From: Nitrospirota bacterium
GTDB taxonomy: Bacteria > Nitrospirota > Thermodesulfovibrionia > Thermodesulfovibrionales > JdFR-88
Assembly (NCBI GenBank): GCA_014874185.1
Contig: JACWAF010000038.1
Coordinates: 36,615 to 100,614, forward strand
Length of the DNA stretch: 64,000 bases
Reading direction: 5' to 3'
Shown here: piece by piece, positions 41,382 to 49,981 of the stretch
How positions within the stretch are numbered: the first letter of the stretch is position 1
How the letters are laid out: every line of letters begins with the position of its first letter
Position numbers and translations under genes: made by a program
Notes under the pieces: generated by a model
The model's database searches: none
The model's input: the letters and a program-made list of their open reading frames with translations, nothing else
Told to the model about the DNA's origin: nothing

Positions 41382-43598
41382 ATGCTCAAAAGAACAGCCG
41401 TTCCTTTTACAGCATTTGTCCTGGCGCTTTTCATCCTGTTTTATATCGCCGTGCAGGCGGGGGCGGAAGACCCGCCGGCCAGAAAGAGACTTGTCAGCCG
41501 GCAGAGGGTCACGCTGGACTTAGTGGACGTGGAGCTTGCCACCTTCGCCAAGTTCGTAAGCGAAAGCACCGGCAAGAACCTTATCTTCGACGACCGTCTG
41601 AAGGGAAAAATAACCATAATGGCCCCTTCGGGGCTCAACAAGAAGCAGGTCTTTGACCTCTTCGCCTCGGTCCTGCAGCTGAAAGGCTTCACCCTGGTCC
41701 CCTCCGGCGTGAACGCCTACAAGATAATCCCCAGCGCCGAGGCCAGGCAGCAGAACCTTCCCATGAAGAAGGCACTTAACGAGCAGTATGTCGTCCGGCT
41801 TATTCCCCTCAAGTTCATCTCCCCGGATGACGCGGTAAAGTTCTTCACCCCGATGGTCTCCAGGGACGGCTACATATCATCTTTCAACCAGGGCAACTTC
41901 CTGCTGGTGATAGACACCGGGCTCAATATCGAAAAGATCATGGATATACTGGACGTGATAGACGTTGCGCCGCCGAAGGAAACGGGCAGCGAGCTGGTGA
42001 TGCTCAAATACGCCTCGGCCGACAACGTGGCCAGGATACTGAACGAAAGCCTGCCGCCGGTGGTCGGGAGGCCTGCTGTCTCCAAGGCCATCCCGGACCC
42101 CAGGCTCAACGCGGTCATCCTTTTGGGGCCCAAGTCCGACAAGGACTCCATGAAGCGGCTGATAGGGCTTCTGGACGTGCCCGCGGCCGAGGTGCAGGGC
42201 GGCATAAACGTCTATTTCCTGAAGCACGCCAGCGCGGTTGACCTGGCCGAAACCCTACGGGGGCTTATTACCGGCCAGGCCGCACAAGCCGGGCAGCAGG
42301 CGCGGCCGGGTTTCCCCGCGGCGCAGCCAGCCGCCGCCGGAGGCGCCACCATCAGCGGCGGAAAGATGACCATCACGCCGGACAAGGCCACCAACTCGCT
42401 TGTGATAGCCGCCTCACAGTCCGATTACGAGAACCTGGTCAGGGTAATAAAGAAACTCGACAGGGAGCGCGGACAGGTCTTCGTGCAGGCCATGATAGTG
42501 GAGGCCTCCGTGAACAGGCTCCGCCAGCTTGGCACAAATTTCCGCACGGCCATAAAAAGCGGAGGGGCACCCATTCTAATAGGCGGGGTGGGCACCATAA
42601 ACCAGAACTCTTTCCTGAACATAATAAGCGGCCTCTCCGGCCTCACCCTGGGCGGGGTCGGCAACCTCTTTAACGTGACGGTGAACGTCCCTACTATCGA
42701 TCCCACCACCGGGAACGTCACTGGTACTTCGCAACAAATAATGACAGTCCCCGGTTATGCGGCCCTGTTCAGCCTCAGCCAGTTCAGGGACGCGGTGAAC
42801 GTCCTCAGCACGCCCCAGATACTCACCAGCGACAACCAGGAGGCCGAGGTGGTGGTGGGCGAGAACGTGCCCTTCATATCAGGCAATATCTCCCAGCTTG
42901 CGGCAGCCACAACAGTCGCAAGCACAGTAGAGCGCAAGGACGTGGGTATAAAGCTCAAGATCACGCCGCATATCACCGTGGGCGACCAGGTCAGGCTTGA
43001 TATCTATCAGGAGATCTCCGCCATCGAGCAGCCGCCCACAGGCACTAACGCGACACAGATACTGACCCAGGTCGGCCCTTCCACGACCATACGCTCCACA
43101 AAGACATCGGTCTCCGTGAATAACGGCGACACGATCGTCATAAGCGGACTTATCTCCGAGAGGGATGAGACCTCGACGACCAAGGTGCCCATCCTTGGAG
43201 ACATCCCCATACTGGGCTACCTGTTCAAGACGACCTCCGTGCAGAGGCAGAAGACGAACCTCCTTGTCTTCATCAGCCCAACGATAATAAAGAACCGCGA
43301 GGACATAAAAAGGATCAGCGAGGACAAGAAACAGGAGTTTGAAAGCAAAAAACCCACCCTGCCCTACAAGGCTGGCGAGCTGATAATCAAATTCAAGGAC
43401 GGGGTATCCGAAAACCAGGCCGAAGGCGTGATAGCGCGCGGAGACGCCCAGGTGATCAGGCGGCTGAAAGACCGCCTCTATCTCATAAGGCTGAAACCCG
43501 GAGAGCAGACGAAGGACTCCGTTGGGAGGTTCCAGGCCTTTCCGCAGGTTAAATACGTGGAGCCAAATTACATAATAAAATTGGACGGGAGTGAATGA
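41382..43598 (+). CDS. gspD: Type II secretion secretin GspD with subtilase-prodomain-like C-terminus
   Basis: 738 residues. Signal peptide (~1-28), N0 domain (VTLDLVDVELATFAKFVSES), N1-N3 domains, secretin core with VLSTPQILTSDNQEAEVVVGE and VPILGDIPILGYLF. It forms the outer membrane channel. After the usual end (SPTIIKNREDI, ~residue 640), a further ~80 residues (660-738) read AGELIIKFKDG ... PQVKYVEPNYIIKL. This resembles the N-terminal prodomain of S8 proteases, and the S8 protease of this cluster has PQVEYAEPNYIV at the equivalent place. The stop overlaps the gspE start (ATGA). Confidence 0.94.
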   Translation: MLKRTAVPFTAFVLALFILFYIAVQAGAEDPPARKRLVSRQRVTLDLVDVELATFAKFVSESTGKNLIFDDRLKGKITIMAPSGLNKKQVFDLFASVLQLKGFTLVPSGVNAYKIIPSAEARQQNLPMKKALNEQYVVRLIPLKFISPDDAVKFFTPMVSRDGYISSFNQGNFLLVIDTGLNIEKIMDILDVIDVAPPKETGSELVMLKYASADNVARILNESLPPVVGRPAVSKAIPDPRLNAVILLGPKSDKDSMKRLIGLLDVPAAEVQGGINVYFLKHASAVDLAETLRGLITGQAAQAGQQARPGFPAAQPAAAGGATISGGKMTITPDKATNSLVIAASQSDYENLVRVIKKLDRERGQVFVQAMIVEASVNRLRQLGTNFRTAIKSGGAPILIGGVGTINQNSFLNIISGLSGLTLGGVGNLFNVTVNVPTIDPTTGNVTGTSQQIMTVPGYAALFSLSQFRDAVNVLSTPQILTSDNQEAEVVVGENVPFISGNISQLAAATTVASTVERKDVGIKLKITPHITVGDQVRLDIYQEISAIEQPPTGTNATQILTQVGPSTTIRSTKTSVSVNNGDTIVISGLISERDETSTTKVPILGDIPILGYLFKTTSVQRQKTNLLVFISPTIIKNREDIKRISEDKKQEFESKKPTLPYKAGELIIKFKDGVSENQAEGVIARGDAQVIRRLKDRLYLIRLKPGEQTKDSVGRFQAFPQVKYVEPNYIIKLDGSE

Positions 43599-45136
43599 GA
43601 GAGGAAGCAAGGACAAAAAGCATAACGGACGAGGAGGTGGAGCTTTCGCTCCTCTCCGGCGTGCCGCTTGGCTATGCCAAGGGGAACGCGATAATGCCTC
43701 TGAGGCAGACAAACGGGGACATTTACGCGGCCATATCGGATGATAAGGGCCTCCTGGCCCTGCTGGAGCTTGCGCGCAAATTCTCCCTCAACCCAAAACC
43801 CGTATGGATGGCCGAAGAGGCCGTCCTTGAAGCCATAAACAGGTATTACGGGCAGCTGGGCAGCGCCGAAGAGGTGATGGGCAACATAAAAGAAGAAGAC
43901 CTGTCCTCGGTGGCCACCGAGTTCGAGCGCCCCAAAGACCTTCTTGAGCTTACCGAAGAGGCCCCGATAATAAGGCTTCTTAACGCCCTCCTGAGGCAGG
44001 CCGTAAAGGAGAGGGCAAGCGATATCCATATAGAGCCTTTCGAGAAGGAGCTAGAGGTGCGGCTGCGCGTGGACGGCGTTCTGAGACGGGTGCTGGCCCC
44101 GCCGAAGATAATCCAGGACGCCCTAGTGAGCAGGGTGAAGATACTCTCAAACCTGGACATAGCCGAAAGAAGGCTCACCCAGGACGGAAGGATCAGGCTT
44201 CTCCTTGGAGGAAAGGACATAGACGTAAGGGTCTCGATAGTGCCCATGATCCACGGCGAGCGCGTGGTGATGAGACTGCTTGACAGAAGAAGCGGCGTGA
44301 TAGGGCTTGACGAGGTGGGCATGGACCCGGAGATGAAGGGCCTCTTCGAGGACATGCTGTCCAGGCCGAACGGGATAATACTGGTCACCGGCCCCACCGG
44401 AAGCGGAAAGACCACCACCCTTTATGCCGCGCTGAACCGCATCCACTCCGAGGAGAAGAACATAATCACCATAGAAGACCCGGTCGAGTACGAACTGAAG
44501 GGCATAGGGCAGATACAGATAAACCCGAAGATAGGGCTCACATTCGCAAGCGGCCTGCGCTCGATAGTGAGGCAGGACCCGGACGTGATAATGGTGGGCG
44601 AGATAAGAGACATTGAGACGGCCCAGATAGCCACCCAGGCATCCCTCACCGGCCATCTGGTGCTTAGCACCCTGCACACCAACGACTCTGCCAGCGCCAT
44701 AGCCCGCCTGCTGGACATAGGCGTGGAGCCGTTTCTGGTGGCCTCGTCCCTCCTGGGGGTGCTGGCCCAGAGGCTTGTGCGCGTGAACTGTCCCTATTGC
44801 ACCTCGGCCTACAAGCCAAACGGCAGCGAGGCCCCGTACCTTAAAAATTTTTTCCATGAGATGCCTGAGAGGCTCTTCAGGGGCGCGGGCTGCGCAAAGT
44901 GCAACAACACGGGCTACCTGGGCAGGATGGGCATCTTCGAGCTGCTGCCCATCGGCCCCGAGGCGCGCCGGATGATAACCGGCAGGGCCGACGCCAAGGA
45001 GATAAAAGAACAGGCCATGGCGGGGGGGATGAAGAACCTCCGCGACGACGGACTTCAAAAAGTGCTGCGCGGCATCACAACGCCGGAGGAAGTGCTGAGG
45101 GTCTCTCAGAAAGAGCATGCCGATATTCAGGTATAA
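43595..45136 (+). CDS. gspE: Type II secretion ATPase GspE
   Basis: 513 residues. An N-terminal domain that contacts GspL, then the ATPase core: Walker A GPTGSGKT (266-273), Asp box IITIEDPVEYEL, Walker B VIMVGEIRD (331-339), His box LSTLHTNDSA, and a four-cysteine zinc module (CPYC 399-402, CAKC 433-436). It powers pseudopilus assembly in the cytoplasm. It starts in the gspD stop and overlaps gspF by 20 bases. Confidence 0.96.
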   Translation: MREEARTKSITDEEVELSLLSGVPLGYAKGNAIMPLRQTNGDIYAAISDDKGLLALLELARKFSLNPKPVWMAEEAVLEAINRYYGQLGSAEEVMGNIKEEDLSSVATEFERPKDLLELTEEAPIIRLLNALLRQAVKERASDIHIEPFEKELEVRLRVDGVLRRVLAPPKIIQDALVSRVKILSNLDIAERRLTQDGRIRLLLGGKDIDVRVSIVPMIHGERVVMRLLDRRSGVIGLDEVGMDPEMKGLFEDMLSRPNGIILVTGPTGSGKTTTLYAALNRIHSEEKNIITIEDPVEYELKGIGQIQINPKIGLTFASGLRSIVRQDPDVIMVGEIRDIETAQIATQASLTGHLVLSTLHTNDSASAIARLLDIGVEPFLVASSLLGVLAQRLVRVNCPYCTSAYKPNGSEAPYLKNFFHEMPERLFRGAGCAKCNNTGYLGRMGIFELLPIGPEARRMITGRADAKEIKEQAMAGGMKNLRDDGLQKVLRGITTPEEVLRVSQKEHADIQV

Positions 45137-46268
45137 GGCGTTCTCCTCATCGGGGCGCGAGACCTCGGGCGCAGTGACGGCGGATTCGGAGAGGCAGGCG
45201 GCCCTCCTCCTTAAAGAGCAGGGCATCTTCCCAAGGGAGTTCTCCGTCCAGAAGAGCGCGGCCCCGAAAGCCGACCCCCAAAACCTCCCCTTCATAACCA
45301 GGGAACTCTCCCTCCTTGTTGCCGCGGGCGTGCCTATAACCGATGCGCTGAAGACATTGTCCTCCGAGACGCGCGGCAACTGGCGGGCACTCCTCGAAGC
45401 CATAGCCGAGGACATCGCGGGCGGCGCAAGCCTTTCGAGGACACTGGAGCAATATCCCATCTTCCCGCCCTTCTATACAAGGATGGTCACCTCCGGCGAG
45501 GCAAGCGGCACGCTTGAGCTGGTGCTGAAAAGCCTGGCCGACTTCCTGGACGAGGACGCCCGCACAAAGGCCCGCATCAAAAGCGCACTCATCTATCCCA
45601 TATTCATGCTCACCGTGGGCGGCGTGGTCCTCTCGTTCATCTTCGGCTTCGTCCTTCCGCGCATAACCAAGATATTCAAGGACGCTGGCAAGGCCCTGCC
45701 GTTCATAACAAAGGTGCTCATGGCCCTTAGCGACCTCTTCGTGAATTACTGGTGGCTCATATTCCTGCTCATCGGCATAGGCACGTATATATTCAGGAAT
45801 TATTACAGGAAGAACCGGCTGAAATTCGACGGCTTCTTCCTTAAAGTTCCGCTCCTCAAAAGCCTCTATCTCTCGCGCTTCACACGCGCGCTGGGGTTCC
45901 TTCTCGAAGGCGGGCTCCCGGCCATGAAGGCCCTGGAGCTTGCCGGGCCATCGAGCGGAAACCTCGCCATAGAGAAATCCGTAACGGAAGCCAGGGAGCG
46001 CCTCTCCGAAGGGGCCGACCTCTCGCAGTCCCTCCAGGGCTTCCCGCCCGTCTTCGTCCAGCTTTTAAATACCGGCCAGAAAAGCGGCCAGCTCCCCGCT
46101 GCGATCAAAAAGGCCGCGGCCTCCTACGACGAAGACTTCCGCCGCAAGCTGGACAGGGCCCTCGCCCTCGTGGAGCCAAGCCTCATCCTCGCAATGGGCG
46201 TCATAGTGGCCTTCATCGTCATGGCCGTCCTGCTTCCCATATTCGATTTAAACCAGCTAATAAAATAA
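45117..46268 (+). CDS. gspF: Type II secretion platform protein GspF
   Basis: 383 residues, starting MPIFRYKAFSSSGRETSG. Two homologous cytoplasmic T2SSF domains (ITRELSLLVAAGVPITDALKTL; FTRALGFLLEGGLPAMKALELA) and three TM helices (~160-185, ~205-225, ~350-375). Inner membrane core that connects GspE to pseudopilin assembly. It ends the first T2SS transcription unit; a bidirectional terminator follows. Confidence 0.95.
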   Translation: MPIFRYKAFSSSGRETSGAVTADSERQAALLLKEQGIFPREFSVQKSAAPKADPQNLPFITRELSLLVAAGVPITDALKTLSSETRGNWRALLEAIAEDIAGGASLSRTLEQYPIFPPFYTRMVTSGEASGTLELVLKSLADFLDEDARTKARIKSALIYPIFMLTVGGVVLSFIFGFVLPRITKIFKDAGKALPFITKVLMALSDLFVNYWWLIFLLIGIGTYIFRNYYRKNRLKFDGFFLKVPLLKSLYLSRFTRALGFLLEGGLPAMKALELAGPSSGNLAIEKSVTEARERLSEGADLSQSLQGFPPVFVQLLNTGQKSGQLPAAIKKAAASYDEDFRRKLDRALALVEPSLILAMGVIVAFIVMAVLLPIFDLNQLIK

Positions 46269-46279
46269 AAGACAAAGGC

Positions 46280-46303
46280 GTTCTTTTCTTGTAAGAAAAG
46301 AAC
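46280..46303. repeat. A/T-rich hairpin related to the 16.9 kb repeats
   Basis: GTTCTTTTCTT (46280-46290), two bases, AAGAAAAGAAC (46293-46303). Same style as the cluster at 16892-17014. Confidence 0.55.
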
Positions 46304-46318
46304 CAAAAGAACTTTTAG

Positions 46319-46348
46319 TTTTTTTGCGGGGCTTTGCCCCGCAAAAAA
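46319..46348. terminator. Bidirectional rho-independent terminator after gspF
   Basis: Run of T, GCGGGGC (46326-46332), loop TTT, GCCCCGC (46336-46342), run of A. T- and A-runs on both sides make it work in either direction. It separates gspCDEF from the S8/gspG unit. Confidence 0.8.
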
Positions 46349-46358
46349 GAGCCCCCCA

Positions 46359-46387
46359 TTGACATCCCCCCTGAACCGGGCTATTTT
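46359..46387 (+). promoter_or_regulatory. Sigma-70 promoter of the S8 protease-gspG-N unit
   Basis: TTGACA (46359-46364), 17-base spacer, TATTTT (46382-46387), directly after the terminator. Confidence 0.6.
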
Positions 46388-46562
46388 TTAGATGTAAGTA
46401 GAACCCCTGTTTTAATCTCGATTCCCTTTCCAAAAGGAGACTCACGCAATCAGGCTATTCCGTATCGCCCTCATAGCCATTTTTGCATTCTCATGCGCCC
46501 TCCTGCTGGGGGCCTCGGCCCCCTACAAGCCCGGCATAAGGCACCTGCCTGGCCCGGAGTAC

Positions 46563-49211
46563 GTGCAGGGGGAGGTGCTTGTAAAATTAAAGCCGCTCAC
46601 CCAGGCACAGCCCGGCGTTTCGATAGAAGCGGACAGGCTGAAGGCATACGGGACCTTAACAAAAAGCCTGCCCCTCTTCGGGATACAGAAGATAAAGCTC
46701 GCGCCCGGAGTCGGCGTGAAAGCGGCTATCGCCTCCCTCCGCAAAGACCCGCAGGTGGAATACGCCGAGCCCAATTACATCGTGCATTCCCTCCTGGTCC
46801 CCAATGACCCCAGGTACCCCAGCCAATGGGCCCTGCCCAGGATTTCAGCCCCTAAGGCCTGGGACGCTGACACCGGCTCTCCGGATATTGTTATCGCCAT
46901 GATAGACACCGGGCTCGATTACAACCACCCAGACCTGAAGGCCAATGTCTGGGACAACCCGGACCCATCGGCGCCGGACGTGCACGGCAAGGACTTCGTG
47001 AACGGCGACAACGACCCCATGGACGACAACGAGCACGGCACCATGACCGCCGGGATTACGGCCGCGGTGGGCAATAACGGGACAGGCATAGCGGGCACGG
47101 CGTTCACCGCAAGGCTGATGGCCCTGAAGGCCCTGGACCTGAACGGCGAGGGCACCCTGGATGAGATACTCTCGGCCATCCAGTACGCGAGGGCAAACGG
47201 GGCCCGCATAGCCAACTGCAGTTTCGGCTTCTATACGGATGGCGGCGATTTCCCTAAATCCCTGAGCGACGCCATAAGCTCCTCACCCGATATCCTCTTC
47301 GTCTGCGCGGCAGGCAACGACGGCACCGACAACGACAAGACCCCGCTGTACCCGGCAAGCCTGGCCCTTCCGAACGTCATCTCGGTGGCGGCCTCGGACA
47401 CCTCGGACGGGCTCGCCTCCTTCTCCAATTTCGGCGCAAAGACGGTGCAGATAGCCGCGCCCGGAGTGGATGTGCTATCTACTATTCCGCCAAAGGACGT
47501 CATCTTCGCGGACAGTTTCGACAAGGGCCCCACGGACCTGGCCGGGTGGGTCCTGACCGGGTCGTGGGGGCCCTCAACGGCGGCATTCAGCTCGCCGCCT
47601 TACAGCCTGTCTGACTCCGCAACCGGGACATACGCGCCGGGTACGGACAGTTTCGCCGAAGGGCCGCCTGTGGACCTCTCAAACAGGGATTCCTGTTCCC
47701 TGAATTACAGGATGAAGATTGACCTGCCCTCCGGGGACAACCTGCTCGTGGAGGTTACAACGGACCAGGGGGCAACCTGGAAGAAAATAGGCCAGTTCAC
47801 TGGAAGTGAAAACGGCTTCTCAATGGGAGAGAATACGCGGATATCGCTGGACGCTTTCAGCAGTATGCTCCTGTCGTTCCGTTTCCACCTGGTCTCGCGC
47901 CCTTCAAGCCAGGGCGGAGACGGGGTGTTCATAGACAACGTGAGCGTCTCCTGCCCGGGGGGCGATTACACCGGAGGCGAGTACGACTCGGGTGAGGGCA
48001 CCTCGTTTTCGGCGCCGTACGCAACGGGCACGGCCGCCCTCCTCCTGGCCAAATACCCCGCCGCGAGCGCGTCCGACCTGAAAAAGCTTCTTATGGGCGG
48101 TGTGGACGCGGGGCCTTCGCTGAACGGCATGGTCTCAACATCCGGGAGGCTGGACGCATTCAGGGCCTTCTTCCCTCCCCCGCCCTCGAATTTCAGAATC
48201 GTCTCGGAGACCGGCACCGCGATCCAGCTTGCGTGGGATGACGACCCCAACGAGAGCAGCTATCAGCTTGAGAGGGCCGAAAACGGCGGGGATTTCAGCA
48301 TCCTGGCCACCCTTCCGGCAAATACCGTGACTTACACTGACAGCAATATAGCCAAGAACAGCACATATTCCTACAGGCTGGAGGCCCTGAACGGCCTGGG
48401 CCCTTCCGCTTACGTCTCACCGGCGCCCCCCTCCCCATCGGGAGGGGGAGGGGGCGGCGGCTGGTGCTTTATAGCCACGGCAGCATTCGGGTCCCCCCTG
48501 GCCCGGGAAGTGGTCGTCCTCAGAGAGTTCAGGGACAATGTCCTTGCCAAAAACGGCCCAGGCAGGCTCTTTATCAGGCTCTATTACAGGTTTTCCCCCC
48601 CGCTGGCCGCCATAATAGAACGGCACGGGTCCCTCAGGCTTGCGGCCCGCATGGCCATCTATCCGGTGGTCTTTGCGATAAAAAACCCCGTGGAGAGCGG
48701 CATATTGTTCCCGCTCGGCCTCACCCTGTTTGGCTTTATGCTGGCTAAAATAGTAAAATATGGCAGTATGAGAAACGGAAGGGACAGGAAAGGGTTCACC
48801 CTGCTGGAGATCCTGATAGTCGTAGCGATCCTCAGCCTGCTTGCCGCCATTGTCGCGCCCAAGATAATGGGCAGGATGGACGACGCCAAAGTGGCCGATG
48901 CCAAGGTCCAGATAAGGGACGTGGAGTCGGGCTTGAAGTTCTTCAAGCTGGACAACGGCTTCTATCCCTCGACGGAGCAGGGACTGCAGGCGCTGGTGGA
49001 AAAGCCGTCATCGGGCCGCATCCCCGAACACTGGCGCGATGGCGGGTACCTGGAACAGAAAAAAGTGCCCATGGACCCATGGGGCCATCCATATGTCTAT
49101 ATCTGCCCCGGCGCGCACGGAGACTTCGACCTCTCAAGCCTGGGGGGCGACGGCAAGGAAGGCGGCGAGGGCTATGACAAGGACATCAACAACTGGGAGA
49201 TCGAGCAGTAG
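46563..49211 (+). CDS. S8 subtilisin-like protease with CFI-box C-terminus, fused in frame to pseudopilin GspG
   Basis: 882 residues from the GTG at 46563. Order: prodomain (QGEVLVKLK ... PQVEYAEPNYIV, 1-76); S8 catalytic domain with D115 (MIDTGLDYNHPDL), H158 (NEHGTMTAG), N252 and S481 (GTSFSAPYATG), interrupted at ~310-470 by a beta-rich insert; FN3-like domain (~540-620); Gly run; CFI-box (CFIATAAFGSP, 635) with TM helix (~710-730); then at 736 MRNGRDRKGFTLLEILIVVA, a complete GspG. No stop separates the two. The frame extends upstream to a signal peptide (RLFRIALIAIFAFS) whose expected start at 46449 is ATC, nine bases after AAAGGAG. It could be a polyprotein or translation may reinitiate at 48768. 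Confidence 0.9.
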   Translation: MQGEVLVKLKPLTQAQPGVSIEADRLKAYGTLTKSLPLFGIQKIKLAPGVGVKAAIASLRKDPQVEYAEPNYIVHSLLVPNDPRYPSQWALPRISAPKAWDADTGSPDIVIAMIDTGLDYNHPDLKANVWDNPDPSAPDVHGKDFVNGDNDPMDDNEHGTMTAGITAAVGNNGTGIAGTAFTARLMALKALDLNGEGTLDEILSAIQYARANGARIANCSFGFYTDGGDFPKSLSDAISSSPDILFVCAAGNDGTDNDKTPLYPASLALPNVISVAASDTSDGLASFSNFGAKTVQIAAPGVDVLSTIPPKDVIFADSFDKGPTDLAGWVLTGSWGPSTAAFSSPPYSLSDSATGTYAPGTDSFAEGPPVDLSNRDSCSLNYRMKIDLPSGDNLLVEVTTDQGATWKKIGQFTGSENGFSMGENTRISLDAFSSMLLSFRFHLVSRPSSQGGDGVFIDNVSVSCPGGDYTGGEYDSGEGTSFSAPYATGTAALLLAKYPAASASDLKKLLMGGVDAGPSLNGMVSTSGRLDAFRAFFPPPPSNFRIVSETGTAIQLAWDDDPNESSYQLERAENGGDFSILATLPANTVTYTDSNIAKNSTYSYRLEALNGLGPSAYVSPAPPSPSGGGGGGGWCFIATAAFGSPLAREVVVLREFRDNVLAKNGPGRLFIRLYYRFSPPLAAIIERHGSLRLAARMAIYPVVFAIKNPVESGILFPLGLTLFGFMLAKIVKYGSMRNGRDRKGFTLLEILIVVAILSLLAAIVAPKIMGRMDDAKVADAKVQIRDVESGLKFFKLDNGFYPSTEQGLQALVEKPSSGRIPEHWRDGGYLEQKKVPMDPWGHPYVYICPGAHGDFDLSSLGGDGKEGGEGYDKDINNWEIEQ
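48768..49211 (+). CDS. gspG: GspG major pseudopilin segment (possible internal start)
   Basis: 147 residues if translation begins at ATG 48768. Leader MRNGRDRKG, prepilin peptidase site between G and F, then FTLLEILIVVAILSLLAAIV with Glu at +5, the long pilin helix, and the GspG C-terminus with PSTEQGLQALVEKP and DPWGHPYVY plus the calcium-loop-type DLSSLGGDGKEGG. No good Shine-Dalgarno precedes this ATG. Cleavage by prepilin peptidase would free a normal GspG even from the long fusion protein. Confidence 0.85.
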   Translation: MRNGRDRKGFTLLEILIVVAILSLLAAIVAPKIMGRMDDAKVADAKVQIRDVESGLKFFKLDNGFYPSTEQGLQALVEKPSSGRIPEHWRDGGYLEQKKVPMDPWGHPYVYICPGAHGDFDLSSLGGDGKEGGEGYDKDINNWEIEQ

Positions 49212-49659
49212 CAGGCAGGGCTTCACTTTCATCGAGCTGATTGCCGTACTCTTCATCATCTCGCTCCTCATGGCAACAGTCCTCCCCACAATACGCTCGA
49301 AGAGGACGCCTGGAGCGGAGGCCATGAAAGTCGCCTCGCTCCTCAGGGAGATGAACGACTCGGCGATCGCCAGGAAGGCAAAATACCAGGTCACGTTCGA
49401 CCTGGGCGCAAAGAGGATCGACTGGGACGGCCCGGACGGCAAGGGAGGCATGGCGCTGAAAGGTCTTCAATCCGTAACGCTCCCTTCAAGGGGAGAAGTG
49501 AAGGACGGCACCCTTACGGTCTTTTTCGACCCCTCCGGGGCGCCAGAGGACATAACCGTATTCCTTTCGGACGGCGGCAAGAGCGGCTATGATGTAATTC
49601 TGGAGGAAATAAGCGGCAGGGTGCGGGTAGAAGAGGTGCATGGGGACAAGGGGCAGTAA
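49174..49659 (+). CDS. gspH: Type II secretion pseudopilin GspH
   Basis: 161 residues. Basic leader of ~15 residues (MTRTSTTGRSSSSRQG) and cleavage before FTFIELIAVLFIISLLMATV, with Glu at +5. The C-terminal beta domain (KYQVTFDLGAKRIDWDG) fits minor pseudopilin H. The start at ATG 49174 has a GGCGAGGG upstream and lies inside the end of gspG (38-base overlap). Confidence 0.85.
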   Translation: MTRTSTTGRSSSSRQGFTFIELIAVLFIISLLMATVLPTIRSKRTPGAEAMKVASLLREMNDSAIARKAKYQVTFDLGAKRIDWDGPDGKGGMALKGLQSVTLPSRGEVKDGTLTVFFDPSGAPEDITVFLSDGGKSGYDVILEEISGRVRVEEVHGDKGQ

Positions 49660-49981
49660 AGGTTTTACCCTCCTGGAGGTGATGCTGGCCGTCGCGATAA
49701 CGGGCATGCTCCTGGTCACCATCATAGAGATGGTCAACCACAACCTCTCCATAGTGGACCGTTATCAGACCATCTCGATAGCAACCATGCTGGGAAAGGA
49801 CAAGATCCAGGAGCTGCAGGCCGCCCCTCAGAAGGCCGAGGGCCGTTTCGACGCGCCCTACTCCGATTACCGGTGGCAGAGCGACATAATCAACAGCCCG
49901 CTGCCCGCTTTCAACCTCCTCAGCCTCACGGTCTCGAGCGGGCGGGAATCCTCCACGCTGAAGGTCTTCGTCCCGAAGTGA
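49640..49981 (+). CDS. gspI: Type II secretion pseudopilin GspI
   Basis: 113 residues. Leader MGTRGSKG, then FTLLEVMLAVAITGMLLVTI and the short GspI domain with ISIATMLGKDKIQEL, the conserved A-x-x-L-x-x-x-K-x-x-E-L segment. Forms the pseudopilus tip with J and K. Overlaps gspH by 20 bases and gspJ by 4 (GTGA). Confidence 0.9.
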   Translation: MGTRGSKGFTLLEVMLAVAITGMLLVTIIEMVNHNLSIVDRYQTISIATMLGKDKIQELQAAPQKAEGRFDAPYSDYRWQSDIINSPLPAFNLLSLTVSSGRESSTLKVFVPK

